Below, piece by piece: positions 23,936 to 35,947 of a DNA stretch of 64,000 nt. The stretch is from Nageia nagi (lineage: Eukaryota; Pinophyta). The position numbers and the translations under genes are program-made. Location: NCBI GenBank assembly GCA_050084985.1, contig JBITNC010000001.1, forward strand, positions 176,204,001 through 176,268,000, written 5' to 3'. Position 1 is the first letter of the stretch; the number at the start of each line of letters is the position of its first letter. The notes below the pieces were generated by a model that worked only from the letters and a program-made list of their open reading frames with translations, did no database searches and was not told the DNA's origin.

Positions 23936-24659
23936 CCCATATACTCTTCGACGCTTAGTTTTTTCCAACAGTCACATTTACCCAACTCATTCAAATTCAA
24001 AAAATATCATCTCAATAAATATATTAAGCATGAGGTGAATTGATATAGGTTTTCTTTCTAATTTTAATATTTTATAATATAAGTATTGACATAAAGTTAT
24101 TATTCTTTCTTGTAAAGAATATTTTAATTACATGTTTAATTTTAGATTTTATATGTTTAATATTTAATTTATATTTTTTTATTTTATATGATTTGAAATT
24201 TGATATAAATATTTTTTGATGAAAGAAAAATTGATAAAAAAATGTGTTGAATACAATAAGCTTTACACAAACAATGGCCTTTTTTAACATTTGAGAGCTT
24301 GATGCAATCAAGGATAATAATAGCATAATTATCTAGTTTCATGAAAAAATGAGGATAATCGAAGAGCTTTGGTGAAAGTAGTTTTCCTAGTTCAATCCAT
24401 GTTGTCCTTAAGTACATTGAACATATTTTCTCCTTGATCTTTTTATTGATATTTGTGGTAGAAGGATTAGAGGACCTATCTAGATGTTATGAGAGAGGTG
24501 ATTTTTGAGTACTAAGACTAGTAAATACCTTTACTTGCAAGTTGCATTGAGGATTTGAGTGCTAAGAGAGGGTATCTATTTGAGTAAGGAGTTGTTGAAA
24601 GTATATGATGGATATGATTTAGAAGCCTAATAATGGAAAACATTACTAGAGCCAACATG
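23936..24659. other. AT-rich stretch, probably LINE 3' tail region
   Basis: Short frames only. The 24420-24660 part may still belong to the end of the LINE ORF2 (minus strand); beyond it nothing is recognised. Confidence 0.4.
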
Positions 24660-25555
24660 AGATATGCATCAAATTTAACCAAAATTATGGAGTGAGATTT
24701 TATCCCAAATGGTTCTTAAGAGCATGTTGATCAAAACCATCTCAATGTGAGCCCAACTAGATTGTCTCAAGCTAGGTCCCCAAACTTCGAATCCATAAAG
24801 ATGGATCAAAGAGATAACAACATGTAAGATTTTAATCTTCATCATGATATTTAGAAATTGGATTTGAAAAAAATATCTTTTGAGTGTGATAACTATAACA
24901 TAGCCTTTATTTAATCTATTATTGGAGGCTAAGATTGAAAGCATAAAGTAGGATCCATTAAGAGCACACCCAAATAGTGTATGAAATCATTATCTCAATA
25001 TGTTAACCTTCAAAATTCCACTAATTTTTAGAATCATATACTCTTGACATATTGAAGGACATCATTTTCACCTTTTTAAGATTAAGTTTGAATTTATGAG
25101 TAGTAAAAAAGGTACTCAAGGTGTCAATTTGATGTTGAAGCCAACCTATTGAATGAGATAGTAAAATGATATGATTTACAAAGAATAAAATTGACATAAT
25201 GAAACATGTAAGAAATAACCCATACATAGGTCCAAGGATTTGGAAATCAATTATTCAAGTTCATCAATATAGAGTCCAAACAGAGTAGGTGAGAGGGGTA
25301 TCTTTATTTTATACTAATAATGTTATAGATCATATTGGATAAGAGAGAATAAACTTGGAACTGGCTAACTACATATTTATATAATGTCATGACATCTAAT
25401 CTAGGGATCCCTTGGTTATCAATTCTCCATAATAGGATATGTATAAGGATAATATCAAAGGCTTTACAAAAGTCAATAAAAAATACTAAACCTTTCATTC
25501 TATCTTGATCTTCTTCAATGTTAGTCTACAAAATGAAAGCTAGCTTGATCAAGTG
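24660..25555 (-). pseudogene. LINE reverse transcriptase, C-terminal half
   Basis: Non-LTR retrotransposon RT on the minus strand in three broken frames: 25498-25304 has VFFIDFCKAFD with motif A (F-x-D-F-x-K-A-F-D), HILLWRI and a downstream Q-F-Q-V; 25227-25021 has the region after motif C (the usual A-D-D is lost) with LSHSIGWLQHQIDTLSTFF and LNLKKVKMMSFN; 24944-24675 has LIHLYGFEVWGPS and a Trp-AHIE stretch. Order and spacing fit plant LINEs. It is cut at 25555 by the gypsy insertion and resumes at 45316. Confidence 0.85.
25551..25555 (+). repeat. target site duplication, left copy (AAGTG)
   Basis: AAGTG directly precedes the 5' LTR; the same five bases follow the 3' LTR at 45316-45320. 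Five bp is the usual length for gypsy integration. Confidence 0.9.
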
Positions 25556-26387
25556 TGTAGACACTCAAAATAAACCCTATCTTTAATTTAATAAATAAAT
25601 AAATAAAACAAGTATTTTTTCTAATATATATCACATTAAAATAATTGTTGATTAAGATTGTGTAATATATGCACCGTGAACAATCTTAACCAAAGTAAAT
25701 CAAGAACAGACTATGGGATAGTCTGATCTCCGGAGAAGGCCGGTTCCTTATCTATTAGGCATAGAAAAAGTAACAAGAAAGGAAATAAAAAGGAGTAGAG
25801 TGCAAGGAATTTAAGCAAAGGGCTTAGGGTAACAAGAGAGAAAGCAAAGGTGGATCACTAGTTCAGTGCGAGCTTTCATAGTGTGTGAAACCTTGGCCTG
25901 AATCTAGTGTAGTAGCTACAATACAAGCTCTCACTCTCTAATAGTTTCCCAGCTTTACTTTACCATGTAGCAGACATAGTTATACTAGCAACTCGCAATT
26001 ATCATTCAGGAAACAAGCTAAGCTACCACGATGTAACCAAATTAAGAATGACAATTATGAGTGCTAGACAAGAAAGGTCAAGATGGTTTCATATTATTGA
26101 TAAAAACTACAGGTCTTCGAGAACAAATGTAAAGAGAAATACTAGGTTTCCAACCCTTCTATCACTTTAATTTCATATACTTATACTGCAGTAACGATAG
26201 TTACAAGAATTGCAGAATAGAAACATTTATAAAAATGGCTTCAAGATTCTAGCCTTCTTTTAACTGATACTACCTACATACACCACTTGGTAGAATATTA
26301 CAAAAATAGGGTAGATTACAGATTATACAGCTTCTTAATAACTATGATTTGATCTCTCGCTGGCCTCGTCTCTACATTCTGGAATGC

Positions 26388-27150
26388 TCTACTTACTAGC
26401 TCCGACTATTTGATCATTCCTTGATGACCTCATCACTTCCAGGACCTAGTTTCATTCAAAAATGTGAACATTGTTCTCCCTGTGACATCATCTTCATACT
26501 TCCAGAATGCTTTACTCACTAGCTTCAACTATTTGATCACTCCTTGATGACCTCATCACTTTCGGGACCTAGTTTCATTCAAAAATGTGAACATTATTCT
26601 CCCTATGACATCATCTTCATACTTTCGAAATGCTTTACTTACCGACTTTGACTATTTGATCACTCCTTGATGACCTCATCACTTCTAGGACCCAGTTTCA
26701 TTCAAAAATATGAACATTGTTCTCCCCGTGACATCATCTTCATACTTTCGAAATGCTCTACTTACCGGCTCTGGCTATTTGATCACTCCTTGATGATCTC
26801 ATCACTTTCAGGACCCAGTTTCATTCCAAAATGTGAACATTATTCTCCCCATGATGTCATCTTCATACTTCCAGAATGCTCTACTCACTGGCTCTGACTA
26901 TTTGATCACCCCTTGATGACCTCATCACTTTCGGGACTCAGTTTCATTCAAAAATGTGAACATTGTTCTCCCTATGACATCATCTTCATACTTCTAGAAT
27001 GCTCTACTCACCAGCTTCGGCTATTTGATCACTCCTTGATGACCTCATCATCTCCAGAACCTGAGCTTTTCCATAAATGAGTTTTATCATTTCCTTCCAG
27101 AATGCTTTACTCATCGACTCCGATTATTTGATCACTCCTTGCTGACCTCA
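26388..27150 (+). repeat. 123-bp tandem array in the 5' LTR
   Basis: TTGATC marks occur at 26410, 26533, 26656, 26779, 26902 and 27025, exactly 123 bp apart, followed by a shorter, diverged unit at 27128. Units hold TGATGACCTCATCA and GTGACATCATC. Confidence 0.95.
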
Positions 27151-27512
27151 TCATCTCCAGAACCTGGGCTTTTCCACAACTAAGCTTTATCATTTACTTC
27201 TAGAACACTTAAATTACGGGCTCTAGCTTTTTCAATTATCTCTTGTTGACCTAACCTCTTCCGAAACCCAGGCTTTTTCCTTTCTTCTGTGACATCATCA
27301 TTTCATTCTGGAATGCTTTATCTACTGACTCTGGCCTATTTTGTTTGCTCCAAAAAAACTCCTGGTGATCTTAAAATGAACTCATGATTACAAGTAAAGT
27401 ACACCGGGACTTCAATAAAGAATTTATTATGTATGAATATACAATAATTATAACTCCTTATAAAAGCATTAAATAAGATTTAAAATTATATTATCGGATC
27501 AATCTTTTCGAA

Positions 27513-27540
27513 CATATATAAAATAAGTGGTCTTACGACC
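27513..27540 (+). promoter_or_regulatory. LTR TATA box and adjacent hairpin
   Basis: CATATATAAAATAAG then GGTCTTACGACC, an inverted repeat with a GGTC/GACC stem. Conserved in all three LTRs of the window. A second candidate, CTTATAAAAGC, lies about 55 bp upstream. Confidence 0.55.
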
Positions 27541-28455
27541 CTTGTCATTAAAAAATGACCATAGAGCGACCATTTTAATGTTAATATATAATCGCTAAAA
27601 AACTGGATATGATCATCGATGATCTCTCGGGATCGTTGGCGATCCATGAACAGTTAAACAACAAATAAATCTAAGCCTGGAATAGCCTAGTATGTATAAT
27701 TTGTAATCATGGATACAGATGGAAGATAACAACACCTCAAAATTTAGTTCGAGAGGTTACCTGGAATCTTGGGATGCCAAAACAAATGAATAACAAACCT
27801 TGAAGCTTATAAATTGAAGCTTTGTACATGAATAAAGGGACCCCAATCTTACTGTAGTGAAGCTCTGCCAAAATCAAATCAGGAGATTATTAGTAAAAGG
27901 TTGTAAGCTTGATTAATAGCAAACCTCATATCAATTATATTTCCATATTATGTTATTCATTTGCTGATTAATATGTATGAACAGGTATGCTTTTGATGCT
28001 TTATTCATTTTCTATGTGCAGGGTCAATACAGGAAAAGAACGATGGAAGTAAGCATGAAAGAGAACAACAAGGAATAGACAAAAACACTTCAAAATTCTG
28101 TGAAGATTACTCCAGTGCATACAGAGCTGATCATTGAGGAATCAAAGATCGATCGATGGTGATTCACCAGATCGATAACAAAGGCCAAAGGTTTACAACG
28201 AACACAATGATGGCGTAGAGAATGCAAAGTCATGCTTCAATTGTTATCGATCTGCACTGATTGTTACCAATCCACAACGATCGCTGTCGATGCTAATTAA
28301 AATAGATCAATAAAAAATCACTTTTTGTATTCAAATACTTTAGAATATAATATCATTATTACTATTGATGTGTATTATCGAATATTTCATGATTAATTAT
28401 GTTGAATGATTTATCTGTCTAAATTGCATTTTAGGTTCATAATTTGATATACACA

Positions 28456-29889
28456 ATCTAGCGCTAGAAGGAGGGCCCCTTGCATGCATTTTAGAAAATT
28501 GAAGCAAAAATAGGATCAATTGCATATTGTTTTGGTTTTATTTTTAAATCTATTTGCATCTTGTGGAATTACATACTAACTTAATCTGTTTGATCTGTTG
28601 CTTTGTTTTTGTTTTCTGTGTTCTTTGGATCATCGACGATCGTGCTATAATCGGCAACGATCTCTATGAAATCGTCAACGATCTCTGAAAAACTGGTATG
28701 TTTTATAATCTGACCTAGATATAGTAAGTGTAATTATATATTTAAAATGACAATCGGTAAAACTGTGTGTGATCTCTCTGCTTCGAGTGCATCTAGGAAA
28801 TGGGTAGTGAAAAGGTTAAATGCATTTGTTATTAATTTATTTTATGTATAATGTTATGTATTTATTTTTAATGTTTTGGGCTAAGGGTACGTATACATTA
28901 AGTACTTTCACTTGACAAAGTATGCTCTCACTTTTTCACTTTATGCGATCTTAAGTGATCAGAAATAAGTTAAGTGAAAGAGATAAAATTTATTCACATT
29001 TCATTTTTAGAAATATACTTCACATTAAAACTCTTAAAGATGTCTGCCCTTACCACTCCATTGGAGGTCAAAGGGATATGTGACTCTTGGAGGAGTAATT
29101 GAACCTCACTTAATTAATTTATCTACACTTAATGGCTTCTTACCAAGTCTACTTTTACCACTCCATTGGAGGTCGAAGAGATATGTGACTAGTAAGAAGA
29201 GGGAATTTACCACACATAATACTTCCATAGCTGGAAGGGGTTAATGACCATCATTAATAGATTGGATAATGAATCACATTATAATTAAAAAGAACAACGG
29301 GGTTTACTAAGGTAAACACTCGTTAAAAATAAATTTTGATTGTATCATGTTAAAATAAGATAAGTAAATGGACATGAATGTTTGGGAGGGTAGTATGCAT
29401 AAATGTATCTTACTTGTTTAAATGCATTTCATAAGGCCTTAAGAAATAATTGAACATTAACGAGTTGGATGTCATTACCAACCGTTAATTCTTACTTCTT
29501 TGTAACCACCGACATAATGCACTTGAAACCAAAGAGCCAGTTACACTTGGAAGTGATGACCAAGGTAACTTTCCTTTAGGTAGGAGTCAAAAAAGAGACT
29601 CATCTAGAACCAAGCCAAAAGCCATAGAAACTTGCAAATGTTAGAATTACCCAACCTACCTTGTTTAACACTTGACTAGTCAAAACAAACTAAAAAAATT
29701 AAAAAGATTAAAAATAAACAACCCATATCATTCATTTAATTTAGACATTAAAAATATGCAAAAAAGTTAAAGAAGATAATCACATCATTAAAAGTAAGTT
29801 TGCATATAGGATGTTTGTGCATTAAATTATTTTCTCGAAAATATAATCTAAGAGATAAAAATAGAGTTTCTTGTTTATGATGTTTGTTT
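28456..29889 (+). other. 5' leader of copy B, with primer-binding-site region
   Basis: ATC, TAGCGCTA and a GGAGGGCCCC stretch lie just inside the LTR (28456-28480). Then follow a cluster of ATCG…CGATC half-palindromes (28625-28690), and two leader boxes (29041-29087 and 29146-29193). No coding frame of note. Confidence 0.75.
29041..29193 (+). repeat. two copies of the leader box (CTCCATTGGAG core), copy B
   Basis: Boxes at 29041-29087 and 29146-29193: CTTACCACTCCATTGGAGGT in the first, CTTTTACCACTCCATTGGAG in the second, then GATATGTGAC in both. They are in the same element orientation as the boxes of copy A. Confidence 0.85.
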
Positions 29890-30536
29890 ATGATATTTAA
29901 AATGGTTCAAACTAGAAGTATAACTGCTAAGAAAATGCGAGAACATCCATTTGAAATGCAAGAAATAGATTCAGACAACATGGATTTGATAGAATATTCG
30001 GTTAGGAGGCCACCTCCTTTAGATGAATCAAATTCATGGGTAGTTCATTATGTAGGTAAAGATGGTGATTATGGTTATAATCAATCTAGATCACAAAGAC
30101 AAATTATAGATAATCCTATCGCAAGGAATGGAATGCAAGTGTTAAATGAAGAATTGATTGAAATTCATCGTCGCCTAGCTAATCATAGGGTATTCCTAAG
30201 ACATCTTTTAGTTTATCAGGAGATGTAGAAAAAATAGACCAAAAGAGTGATAACTTAAAAATTGACGAGGCTAAATCTCAGGCTGGAACCATAGCGGTAC
30301 CATAGACTGAGCCATATAAAATTAAAAATGAAAGAATCAGTTGTCAATTATCAGATGGTCAAAGAGTCAGTTCTTCAATTCAAAAGGAGGGATCTTCTTT
30401 TTCTTTTGAATTAGGAAGAAAGGAAGCATCAATAAAACAAACGGAAAAATCTTATTCCACAAAAGAAGGATCAAATAGAAGGACATCTAAGTTTAAAATA
30501 GAAGAGATACCTTCTTATGAAGAATTACAAAAATGA
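29890..30536 (+). pseudogene. gypsy ORF1, copy B
   Basis: Counterpart of 7735-7088. ATG codons at 29890 and 29902 (M-V-Q-T-R-S). One G is missing from the G-run at 30188-30190 relative to copy A, so the frame shifts after about 100 codons; beyond it the ORF1 frame can still be followed to a TGA at 30534-30536. That stop overlaps the ATG of the next ORF (30517) by 20 nt, exactly as in copy A. A TAG at about 30303 is a further break. Function unknown. Confidence 0.75.
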
Positions 30537-32700
30537 TAATTATATAAAATAACAACTGGTAAAAGATTCATGGAAGTATATGTTGAGAATATTAAAAAGG
30601 CTACAGACATGCAATATATTTTAGAGGAAGAAAAAAGAAAAGTCGATGAACTTATTAAATTGCAAGAACAAGAGGATAAATTAAAAGAAATGGAAGATAA
30701 ATTTCTTAGAGATAAAAGAAAATTCATGGAACAAGAACAAGCAAAGAAAGAAAGAAACGAGTTCTTAGAACAAGAAAAGAAAAGACTTCATAAAGAGCAT
30801 GAGATTCAACTTCGTTTACAATAATTACAACTTAAAGAATTAGAAAATGAAAAAATAAAAAGGGAACAATATCTACATATGGAGAAAGAAAAATAAAGAT
30901 AGTGGGATGAATATCAAAAAATAAGGAATTTGAAATCAGAAACTCCTGAAGGAAGTCAAATACAAAGATATCGAGATCCTTATTTAGACAGACAAGAAGC
31001 GCTGGATAGAGAGACAGCTATTTTATTACAAAACGAAATGGAAAAGGAATTAGAACTTCAAAAATTATATGATAAACAAAAGCAAGATTCTATTAAAAGT
31101 TGTGTTGAACAAACCCAAAATCAAATAAGACAACCTGATTATAAGGGAAAAGATCTACATGAAAAAGGGATATCCCAAAAACCTCCTAGAATCCCTATTC
31201 TACGATGACATTCACCTCTTAAAATATTACCTCCACCACCATCAGAAATTTCTTTTGACTATGAGTCTTACATTTCAAGATCAATTTCAGAAAAGGATCC
31301 AAATACTCAAAGACATCATAGGCACACTCAAGGTCATAGAACCGATAAAGAATTAGAAAACTTTATGAAGGGCTTTATAAATCGAGAAATGAATGTTCAA
31401 AGACTTCAAAATTTAAATTACAAGAATATTTGAAATGAGCCTATTCATCCAAGTGTTCCAAAAAAGAAACTACCATATAGGTTTGAATTTCCTAAAATAG
31501 AGCCATTTAAAAGAAGATAAGACCCTAAAGAACACTTGAGAAAACTTACATTTTCTAGTTATCAGATAGCCAATGATGATTCATTAATGTTACGTATATT
31601 TCCTATGACACTCGTAGGCCAAGCTTTGGATTGGTATAATAGTTTACCTATGCATAGTTTATATACGTTTGAACAATTGGCTAATCAATTTCTTGAACAT
31701 TTTAGAATCAATATTAAAGAAAAATATTCAATTACGGATCTTACGAGATTGCAACAATTTCCTGATGAAACCATACAAGATTATATCTCAAGATGGTGGG
31801 CTATACTCACTAGTATGCCTTATACAATACCACAAGAAGAATTGGTTAAATTATTTAGCCAAAGCTATTTAAAACCAATAGCTAGTGTTCTTCAAATTCA
31901 ACAACATAAAACTTTTGAAGAAGCTATTGCTTAGGCAGTAGTTATAGAAAGAGTTAAAATTCAATATGGAGAGTTAAAACTCAAGAAAAAAGAATATAAA
32001 AAAGGTAATCAAAATGAGAACATTAGTAAACAACCACAAAATAATCAAATAGCTACGACAGAAAATTATGGTCCTTCAAAAATAGAAGAAAGTGCTGAAC
32101 CTAAATCTAAAAGAAATTTTACCTTATTATCAGAACCATTAGCTGAAATACTTAAAAAATTATGTGATAATGCTATGATTACATTACCTGATATAAGGCC
32201 TGAAAATCCTAATGCTAAAGAAAGTAAATGGTATAAGGAAAAGGAATTTTGTGCTTATCATAGGCAAAAGGGACATAATACAAATAGATGTCGAACTTTA
32301 TAGCACAAAATTCAAGACTTGATAGATAGTCGAAAGATAGATGTGGATAATCCTATTGTACCTTCAAATCAAAATCTAGGGATATATCAAAACCCCTTAC
32401 CTTCACATCAGGCTAACAATGTGGCAACTATCCCAAATCAACTGAACTATACAGGGGATAATAAGGATATACCATTTATAGGAACTATAGATGATTCAAT
32501 ACATATGATTGGTATAGCCATAAGAGCACAACAATATCAGAATAAATAGGATAATCCTCAAAAAAATCAATCGACATCAAACCCAATTAATATACAACCT
32601 ATACCTCCTCTGCAGCAACCTAAAGTTTCGATAAAAGGTGCTCTTCAACGATAGTTAAAAATGTCTCCAGTAAAGATGACTTTATTTGAATTATTACAAT
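30517..32700 (+). pseudogene. gypsy Gag, copy B
   Basis: Starts at ATG 30517 in the +1 frame of ORF1. One base is missing in an A-run near 30550 relative to copy A; after that the frame is constant. Order: coiled coil rich in Lys, Glu and Gln (30570-31200), linker, capsid (31536-31934: GQALDWYNSLP, EQLANQFLEHF, YISRWW), basic region, and the knuckle C-x2-H-x4-H-x4-C at about 32249-32292. A TAG follows (32301-32303) where copy A has CAA. The tail (32319-32549) is rich in Asn, Gln and Pro. At least five in-frame stops. Confidence 0.9.
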
Positions 32701-34270
32701 AGTCTGAGAGTTATAGGGAAGCTATGAATCAAATTCTACAAGAAATTCAAGTGGATATTAGTAACCCCAATAACTTCATTTCAATAGTTGAAAGTTTGGG
32801 AATATCTCAACAACCTAGTATCACCTTTTACAAATAAGAAAAATTAAATAACAATGGACCAGGCAGACTTGATCCACCCTTACATATAATTGGTAAGGTA
32901 GATGGAAAATTATTTAAAAGAATTTTAATAGATGAGGGTTCAGCCATAAATATAATTTTAGACGCTGCATATAAAAAGCTAAATTTACCAGAATCAATTA
33001 TCTTAGCTCCTTCTTTGCAAATTAGAGCTTTTAATGATGCAGTGTGTTCAACCTTGGGATTGATAGTGCTGCCAATTACAGTAGGTGCTAAAACCATTCA
33101 AACTTTATTACATATAATTGAAGGAAATATTATACAATATAATGTTCTTTTAGGACATCCATGGATTAGAGAAATGCAATGTGTTCCATCAACTTATCAT
33201 GGATGTTTAAAGTACATCTACAAGGATAAAGTTCATTGTGTGTATAAAGAACCAGATCCTTATTCACATTGTAATTTAATTTTTGATACAAATGAAGTGA
33301 CATTACCATCTCCCAATCTATCAACTATCTTAATGAACAAAAATATGAATCAATCTGAAGTCATAAAAGTAAAAAATGATATAGTTATACAAGATAAAGA
33401 TACTTGGGAAAAAGTTGCTAAAACTTTAGATGAAAAGCATGGAGCATCTTCATCAAAACAAGTAAATACTACATATAATAATAGCTCATCTGATGTATAT
33501 CTAGTAAAGATTAAATTAACAGATTTAGGGATGGGATAATATGACGTAGATGATGTGGTATTTAGTATACCTTCATCACAAGAAATGGGAAGATTATCTG
33601 AATCACCTAGTGTGATTGGACAAATAGTGCCTTTAGGTGAAATACCTAATCAAACAATGTTTGTTTATGTGGGAATATTAGATCCTATATCAACAATATC
33701 CAATCAAATATATGAAGGATATTTCAATAATGATATGAAATATTTATCACCATGTTCAAGAACATTTGTCTTAAACTATTTTAACAAATGTAATTGGCAA
33801 GGACGAGGATTGGGTCGATATGAACAAGGTCCCCGAGAAATAATTGAATTACAATACCAAGATCCCACTAATAAAAGTGGATTAGGTTATAAGAATGGAT
33901 ATAAAAATTTTGATAAATTAGGAAATTTAGAAGAAGAAAATTTGGATTATAACGAAGAAATCTTAGAGAAAAAATCCATAATACAAGAAGTTGCTAATAT
34001 AAGTGAAGGATAATTAAGTGAAATGGATGTCTTAGAAGGTGTCAAAAGGCTCTTTATTAATAATATTGAGCCACTCTGGAGTCATTTGGGTTTACCAAGA
34101 CATATACAAGAAAAAATAAATAAAAATGTCGAATCATCAATCGTTTCATATGCATATATACCATCGGTAAATATGGTTACAATAAAAGAAAATGATTTTG
34201 AAGATCAAAATAATGAATGAATAGATGAAGTTAATGAAAATCAAAATTTAATCAAAATAATAGCCAATAC
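32701..34270 (+). pseudogene. gypsy aspartic protease, G-patch-like segment and linker, copy B
   Basis: The active-site stretch LIDEGSAIN has its Asp codon at 32931 (D-x-G-S, as in Tat proteases, where the second residue varies). VLLGHPWIREM and VPSTYHGCLKY follow. A stop after DLGMG (about 33538) interrupts the frame. At 33795-33890 a G-patch-like segment WQGRGLGRYEQG…GLGY appears, then an acidic linker. The G-patch is a glycine-rich nucleic-acid-binding motif that also follows the protease in betaretroviruses. All in one frame with Gag. Confidence 0.85.
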
Positions 34271-34283
34271 TTCTATAGATGAA

Positions 34284-35561
34284 ATGATTGCTGATTTCTC
34301 TCTTATATCATCTAATCCTTCGATACATGAATTCAAAAATGTAGATCATATATTTGGTTCCTATGAAAGTCAAGTATGCACGAATGAACAAACTCAAGAA
34401 TATGATGAAGAATATAGTGTTAATGATAATAGTTGGATACCAGTACCAAATCAATTAGAAGAAGGGTCGCATATGCTTACTGAAAAGGTTTTAGAAATAA
34501 ATATTAGTAATGATCCTCAAAATCTTAAAATTATTCAATTAGGAGAAAACCTCACGGAAAATGAACAAGAAAAAATTATAACCTTATTAAAAGAAAGAGA
34601 AAAGGTATTTGCATGGTCATATGCAGACATGCCTGGGATAGATCCTAAATTAGTAGTACATAATTTAGCATTAAAGCCTGATGTTAAACCCATTAAACAA
34701 AAATTGCGTAAAATGCATCCTACTATAGCATTAATGGTAAAATAAGAACTCCAAAAATTATTAGAAGCCAAATTTATACAACCTATAGATTATTCAGATT
34801 GGATATCTAATATGGTACCTGTGAAAAAACCAAGTGGAAAAATAAGAATATGCATAGATTTTTGTGATCTTAACAAAGCTTGTCTTAAAGATGATTTCCC
34901 ACTACCTAGCATTGACAATCTGGTAGATTCAATAGTAGGACATGATATGTTATCATTGATGGACGGGTTTTCTGGTTATAATCAAATAAAAATAGCTATT
35001 GAAGATCAACATAAAATGGCTTTTATAACTCCTTGGGGTACCTTTTGTTATAAAGTTATGCCTTTTGGATTGAAAAATGTCGGGGCAACTTATCAAAGAG
35101 CTATGACTTATATATTCCATGACTATATGCACGACATAGTAGAAGATTATGTCGATGATTTTTTGGTTAGATCTAAATATCGAGTAGATCATGGAAAAGA
35201 TCTAATTAAAGTCTTAGATAGATTGTTAGAACATAAAGTGAGGTTAAATCCAAAAAAATGTGTTTTTGGTGTAACTTCAGGAAAATTATTAGGATTTATT
35301 GTGTCTCGACGAGGAATTGAAATAGATCCTAGTAAAGTGAAGGTAGTAGTGGATATGCCACCTCTTGCAAATCTAAAACAATTACAGAGTTTACAGGGTA
35401 AGTTACAAGCCATTAGAAGGTTTATAGCTCAACTTTCTAATAGATGTAAACCATTTACAAAATTATTAAAAAAGGGGATAGAATATCATTGGGGCAAAGA
35501 GCAACAAGATGCATTCGATGAAATTAAAAGATATTTATTATCTCCTCCTGTCTTAAGTCCA
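34284..35561 (+). pseudogene. gypsy reverse transcriptase, copy B
   Basis: RT with KKPSGKIRICIDF, LMDGFSGYNQI (motif A Asp), TPWGTFCYKVMPFGLKN, YVDD at 35148-35159 followed by Phe, then the LNPKKCVFGV motif and the GIEIDPSKV thumb start. TAA at 34743-34745 replaces a Glu codon of copy A and splits the domain from its N-terminal extension. A missing C near 35562 shifts the frame at the start of RNase H. Confidence 0.93.
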
Positions 35562-35947
35562 CAAGAAAAGATGTACCTTTTTTGTTATATATTTCAGCTA
35601 CTAAAACTGCCTTAGGGACAATGCTTGCTCAAAAGAATGAACACAATAAAGAGCAAGCTATATATTATTTGAGTAGAACCCTAGTGAGCTACGAGATTAA
35701 CTATATATATTTGGAAAAATTATGTCTTACTGTCATTTTTGCTACTAAAAAACTTCGACATTATATGCTTAATCATACAACATATGTCATTTCTAAATTA
35801 GATCCATTGAAATATATGATGAATAAAACTTATCAAAATTCAAGAACTATAAAGTGGATAATGCACTTAACTAAATTTGATTTACATTTTATTGGATAAA
35901 AGTCAATAAAAGGACAAGTAATTGTTGATTATCTCGTTGAGGCCCCA
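35562..35947 (+). pseudogene. gypsy RNase H, copy B
   Basis: Regular pol RNase H, which removes RNA from RNA-DNA hybrids. LYISATKTALGTMLAQ carries Ser where retroviral RNase H has the first catalytic Asp, as is common in Tat elements, in line with takeover of activity by the second RNase H. Then YYLSRTL, LEKLCLTVIFATKKLRHYM and a WIMHL connection. A TAA at 35897-35899 ends the open stretch. Confidence 0.88.

Larger units (their letters stand above)
25556..28455 (+). repeat. 5' LTR of copy B (2,900 bp)
   Basis: Begins TGTAGACACT and ends ATATACACA, matching 42416-45315 along its length. Contains the 123-bp array (26388-27150), the TATA box (27513), and a GATC-rich palindrome cluster (27608-27645) that copy A lacks. 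Confidence 0.97.

Noticed and set aside
31159-31356. 65-codon plus-strand ORF inside Gag of copy B
   Set aside because: It is in a different frame from Gag; the Gag frame can be followed across the same interval after a single stop.
34535-35413. Minus-strand ORFs within RT of copy B (and plus-strand ones in copy A)
   Set aside because: They are reverse-strand shadows of the well-identified RT and linker, present in both copies only because the RT is conserved.
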